From Gammaproteobacteria bacterium (GTDB taxonomy: Bacteria > Pseudomonadota > Gammaproteobacteria > Chromatiales > Chromatiaceae), in NCBI GenBank assembly GCA_030594925.1, contig JAUVEG010000057.1, forward strand, positions 1 through 7,531: a stretch of 7,531 bases of DNA. Direction: 5' to 3'. The position numbers and the translations under genes are program-made. Shown here in pieces: positions 5,524-7,531 of the stretch. The stretch's first letter is position 1; each line of letters starts with the position of its first letter. The notes beneath the pieces were generated by a model. It was not told the origin of the DNA and did no database searches. It saw only the letters and a list, made by a program, of their open reading frames with translations.

Positions 5524-5904
5524 ATGGCTGCAAAGAAGAAAGTTGCAAAAAAGGCTGCCGCAAAAAAACAACCAGCTGTTAAAAAGCTGCCGGCAATTCG
5601 AAATAAAATGACCAAGGCGGATATCGTAGCGTCAATCGCCGAGTCAACAGGTTTAACCAAGAAAGATGTCGTCGCAGTATTCGGCTCTCTTGGTGATCTT
5701 GTCACCCGCCACATCAAGCGAAACGGTTCAGGTGAATTCCAGATTCCTGATACCGGCGTCAAAATCACCCGCGTCAAAAAACCTGCGCGTAAAGCACGCG
5801 TGGGCCGCAATCCGGCAACGGGTGAACCGCTCAAGATCGCTGCAAAACCTGCGCATCTTGGAGTCAAGGTTGTTGCACTGAAGGCGCTGCAAGATACGCT
5901 CTAG
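5524..5904 (+). CDS. HU-family DNA-binding protein with Lys/Ala-rich N-terminal tail (126 aa)
   Basis: A nucleoid-associated protein that bends or packages DNA as a dimer. Residues 1-27 (AAKKKVAKKAAAKK and on) form a basic, histone-H1-like tail absent from standard ~90-residue HU. The HU/IHF fold follows: MTKADIVASIAESTGLTKKD (29-48) is the N-terminal helical dimer part, the beta-arm region contains GRNPATGEPLKIAAKPA (the GRNP motif of the DNA-intercalating arm), and the C-terminal helix ends ALKALQDTL. A GAGGAGGAG ribosome binding site about six bases before the ATG indicates strong translation. It is a single-gene unit, divergent from the kinase and closed by an intrinsic terminator. The tail probably adds non-specific DNA binding, by analogy with other Lys-tailed HU proteins. 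The gene is distinct from a canonical hupA/hupB, so no symbol is given. Confidence 0.92.
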   Translation: MAAKKKVAKKAAAKKQPAVKKLPAIRNKMTKADIVASIAESTGLTKKDVVAVFGSLGDLVTRHIKRNGSGEFQIPDTGVKITRVKKPARKARVGRNPATGEPLKIAAKPAHLGVKVVALKALQDTL

Positions 5905-5929
5905 TCCTGATTGACCGACAGGCTATAAG

Positions 5930-5963
5930 ACGGGTGCCGGAATTTCCGCCACCCGTTTTTTTT
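5930..5963 (+). terminator. Rho-independent terminator of the HU-family gene
   Basis: ACGGGTG (5930-5936) pairs with CACCCGT (5950-5956); an inner CGG/CCG extends the stem past one C:C mismatch, and eight T residues (5956-5963) follow. It lies 25 bp after the stop and separates this gene from the convergent protease gene. Confidence 0.93.
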
Positions 5964-6000
5964 GCTTGCCGGAACAGAGCCGGGAGCCTTCCGGGGAGAG

Positions 6001-6507
6001 TTACTCCTGCCTCAGAGTCAACTCCCTGCCGCGCTGAATCATCGTCAGACGTTTGAGAAAGCTCATACCCAACAACGCTTCTCCATTGAGATCAGGGACA
6101 ATGGTTGCCGGTACCGTCTGCAACGCAATTGACCCGAGTTCGACTTTGCGCAACAGCGTGCGCCACCCCTTCACCCTGCCATTAGCCGTCGTAATCATAA
6201 TCGGCGGACCCTTCTTCAGTCCAAGCTGCATTGCCTGACGCTCATCGATGGCGACATCAGTGGCGCCGGTATCAACCAGGAAGGTCACTGCCGAACCGTT
6301 GATGGCGCCTGTCGCCACATAGTGACCTGAATGATTGCGCAGCAGCGTGACTTGTGGAATGCCTTGCGCGGTATGTGTGACTGCCAACTGGCTGTTGGGG
6401 TTGTGTTGCAGCAGCAGATAGTCAGCAGCAAACCAGCTCAATAACAACAGCAGCGATGTCCAGGCGAGAATGCTCATACCCAGGCCAAAACGCCTGGTTT
6501 CACTCAC
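6001..6507 (-). CDS. Membrane-anchored retropepsin-like aspartic protease, clan AA (168 aa)
   Basis: A predicted inner-membrane-anchored aspartic peptidase of the TIGR02281 type, acting in the periplasm. A short cytoplasmic start (MSETRRFGLG) is followed by one membrane segment (about 11-33) and a single retropepsin domain (about 62-165). The catalytic motif is FLVDTGATDVAI (77-88, with D79-T80-G81-A82), and LLGMSFLKRL (145-154) is the conserved second half. As in retropepsins, one domain carries one DTG, so it should work as a dimer. The start is a GTG, 2 bp after the TGA of the MlaC-like gene, without a good ribosome binding site, implying translational coupling; an ATG at residue 11 is the alternative, but it would cut off the basic stretch that I remember as conserved in the family. 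The physiological substrate is unknown. Confidence 0.88.
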   Translation of the reverse strand: MSETRRFGLGMSILAWTSLLLLLSWFAADYLLLQHNPNSQLAVTHTAQGIPQVTLLRNHSGHYVATGAINGSAVTFLVDTGATDVAIDERQAMQLGLKKGPPIMITTANGRVKGWRTLLRKVELGSIALQTVPATIVPDLNGEALLGMSFLKRLTMIQRGRELTLRQE

Positions 6508-6509
6508 GA

Positions 6510-7151
6510 TCAGGTTTTTGCTGACGTTTTTTGCTGACGCATCGCCTTGCGAAAATAGCTGCGGTAGAAGGCAATTGCACTCTGTCCGCTGGCGGCAACA
6601 TCAAAAATTTTCCATCCATCCCTGGTCAGGTGTACGCGAAAATCGATACGCCCCGGATAACCTCCCGGATTATTGATCAACGCTGTGATGGTAGTACGCT
6701 CAAAGTTGTTAAATCGCGCCGGTAGATAGACGACATCCTGGCCATCATAGCTGGAGAGTTTTTCCACCATGGCCGTAAGAAACATCACCTGCAGCTTTTT
6801 GACCAGACGCTGATGCTGCGCATCTGTCATGTGGCGACCGTATTTTCCTGCGGCAGCCTTCGCCATATACGGAAAATCAAAAGAGGGTGAGATTTGAGTT
6901 GCCAGGAATTCACCCAGTCCTTCACCGTTGTGATGCTGCTTGAGATAATCGAGCAACTTATCCATCCCCTTCTGCAGCATGACAACCGGATTTTCAACAT
7001 CCGCCCTCTTTTGAACAGGGGGCGCTTCCACAGACGCAGCCCCGGTTGTTTCCACTGAAGATGGCGCAGCCGCAACGGGCGCTGTTTCCGCTTGCAGGGC
7101 AACGGCCGGGAGAGAGAGCAGACCGCCACAGAGTAAAGCAACAGTTTTCAT
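6510..7151 (-). CDS. MlaC/Ttg2D-family periplasmic phospholipid-binding protein (213 aa)
   Basis: A periplasmic lipid carrier of the MlaC family, which in other bacteria moves phospholipids between the outer-membrane MlaA complex and the inner-membrane MlaFEDB transporter. A signal peptide (1-21, likely cut at LQA|ET) is followed by a low-complexity Ala/Pro/Val linker to about 50. The MlaC domain covers about 53-205; recognisable parts are SPSFDFPYMAKAAAGKY (88-104), YPGRIDFRVHL (165-175), WKIFDVAASGQSAI (180-193) and YRSYF (196-200). The ATG at 7151 with GGAGG eight to twelve bases upstream is chosen over an in-frame TTG at 7166, whose codons contain that ribosome binding site. None of mlaA, B, D, E or F is nearby, so it is a solitary homologue. 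It is the first gene of a unit with the aspartic protease. Confidence 0.88.
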   Translation of the reverse strand: MKTVALLCGGLLSLPAVALQAETAPVAAAPSSVETTGAASVEAPPVQKRADVENPVVMLQKGMDKLLDYLKQHHNGEGLGEFLATQISPSFDFPYMAKAAAGKYGRHMTDAQHQRLVKKLQVMFLTAMVEKLSSYDGQDVVYLPARFNNFERTTITALINNPGGYPGRIDFRVHLTRDGWKIFDVAASGQSAIAFYRSYFRKAMRQQKTSAKT

Positions 7152-7181
7152 CAGTTTTTCCTCCAATTATTTGTGTCCGCC

Positions 7182-7210
7182 ATGATAACCGATCTCAAGG
7201 GGACACCCAA
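7182..7210 (-). promoter_or_regulatory. Candidate sigma-70 promoter for the MlaC-like gene
   Basis: Read on the minus strand: TTGGGT (7210-7205), a 17-bp spacer, TATCAT (7187-7182). The -10 matches consensus in five of six positions and the -35 in three. It would give a leader of about 25 nt ending at the GGAGG ribosome binding site. Confidence 0.4.
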
Positions 7211-7230
7211 GATTCATGATTTGAATAACC

Positions 7231-7531
7231 TCAGAGCCTCTTGCAAAACTCTAAAATGCGTCATTCCGGCGAAGAGCGGAATCCAGTAAAACAATCACTT
7301 ACAAATCAAAACCGTAACTTCTCAATAAGCCCGTGCAGGAAGTCGGGTTGGGAGTCTGCATTTTCGGCACTTCCGCCTTCCATGGCGGTCGAAAACAGGG
7401 ATGTTTTATCAGAGCTTATGACATACATGGATGTATTAATGTCGCCAGAGGCAGGATGCCGGAAGCGACCAGGGATCTATTCACGCGTCCCTGATATGCT
7501 GATCCCAACTCGGCACGGCATCAAACAATGC
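7231..7531. repeat. Repeat-like intergenic DNA running off the window
   Basis: A stretch with the look of dispersed repetitive DNA. GAGCCTCTTGCAAAACTC (7235-7252) leads into CGTCATTCCGGCGAAGAGCGGAATCCAG (7259-7286), which contains the inverted repeat ATTCCG/CGGAAT (7263-7268 and 7277-7282). I have seen both phrases many times between genes of other proteobacteria. Further in are the palindrome ATACATGGATGTAT (7423-7436) and CAGGGA/TCCCTG arms around 7470-7494. The right boundary lies outside the window. No second copy occurs in the window. Confidence 0.5.
7256..7531 (+). CDS. Open frame of at least 92 codons, cut by the window end (doubtful gene)
   Basis: From the ATG at 7256 the frame stays open to the last base (MRHSGEERNPVKQSL... 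ending ...PTRHGIKQC). It has no visible ribosome binding site, and its first part is encoded by the inverted repeat ATTCCG/CGGAAT. Reading frames starting M(R)HSGE(E/G)RNPV are well known artefacts of such repeats. A second in-frame ATG at 7382 would give 50 codons. Most likely this is a fortuitous frame in repetitive DNA, although the unbroken length is worth noting. Confidence 0.15.
   Translation, partial: MRHSGEERNPVKQSLTNQNRNFSISPCRKSGWESAFSALPPSMAVENRDVLSELMTYMDVLMSPEAGCRKRPGIYSRVPDMLIPTRHGIKQC

Noticed and set aside
6510..7166. TTG start at 7166 for the MlaC-like protein
   Set aside because: The TTG and following codons contain the GGAGG ribosome binding site of the ATG at 7151, and that ATG begins a textbook signal peptide.
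1..7531. CRISPR array, tRNA, rRNA or insertion sequence
   Set aside because: No regularly spaced repeat-spacer pattern, cloverleaf with conserved GTTCRA arm, rRNA block or transposase motif was recognised.

Overview
The window looks like chromosomal DNA of a Gram-negative proteobacterium, most likely a gammaproteobacterium. The MlaC-type periplasmic lipid carrier, the Sec signal peptides, the membrane-anchored DTGA aspartic protease, the HU protein with a Lys/Ala tail and the AGGAG-type ribosome binding sites all fit. A free-living or symbiotic sulfur-oxidiser-type lineage is possible, but that is only an impression from the families. No rRNA, tRNA, CRISPR array, transposase or phage gene was seen.

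Layout, left to right: a small hypothetical gene (142-465, -); a divergent 576-residue exported, repeat-rich helical protein (576-2306, +); a DUF350 membrane protein followed 1 bp later by a small lytic transglycosylase (3309 to 2508, -); a CbiM-like membrane protein (4299 to 3634, -) downstream of a ketohexokinase-like PfkB kinase (5323 to 4451, -); a divergent HU-family protein (5524-5904, +) ending in a clear intrinsic terminator; and a MlaC-like protein followed 2 bp later by a membrane-anchored retropepsin-like protease (7151 to 6001, -). The last ~300 bases are repeat-like DNA carrying a 92-codon frame that runs off the window.

The genes are mostly housekeeping or envelope functions in short one- or two-gene units, not one pathway. 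Cell-envelope work dominates: murein cleavage, lipid carriage, membrane proteins and an exported coiled-coil-like protein.

The most unusual signal is a dispersed element of about 120-150 bp present three times (45-165, 4303-4421, and a diverged copy at about 2345-2493). All three copies lie in the same orientation as the gene they follow, start at or within a few bases of its stop codon, and keep an internal hairpin although the arm sequences differ. One copy supplies the last codons and stop of a gene, and another supplies the ribosome binding site of the next gene. Two further repeat types are present: an ACGAAG inverted repeat (3504-3569) and the repeat-like right end.
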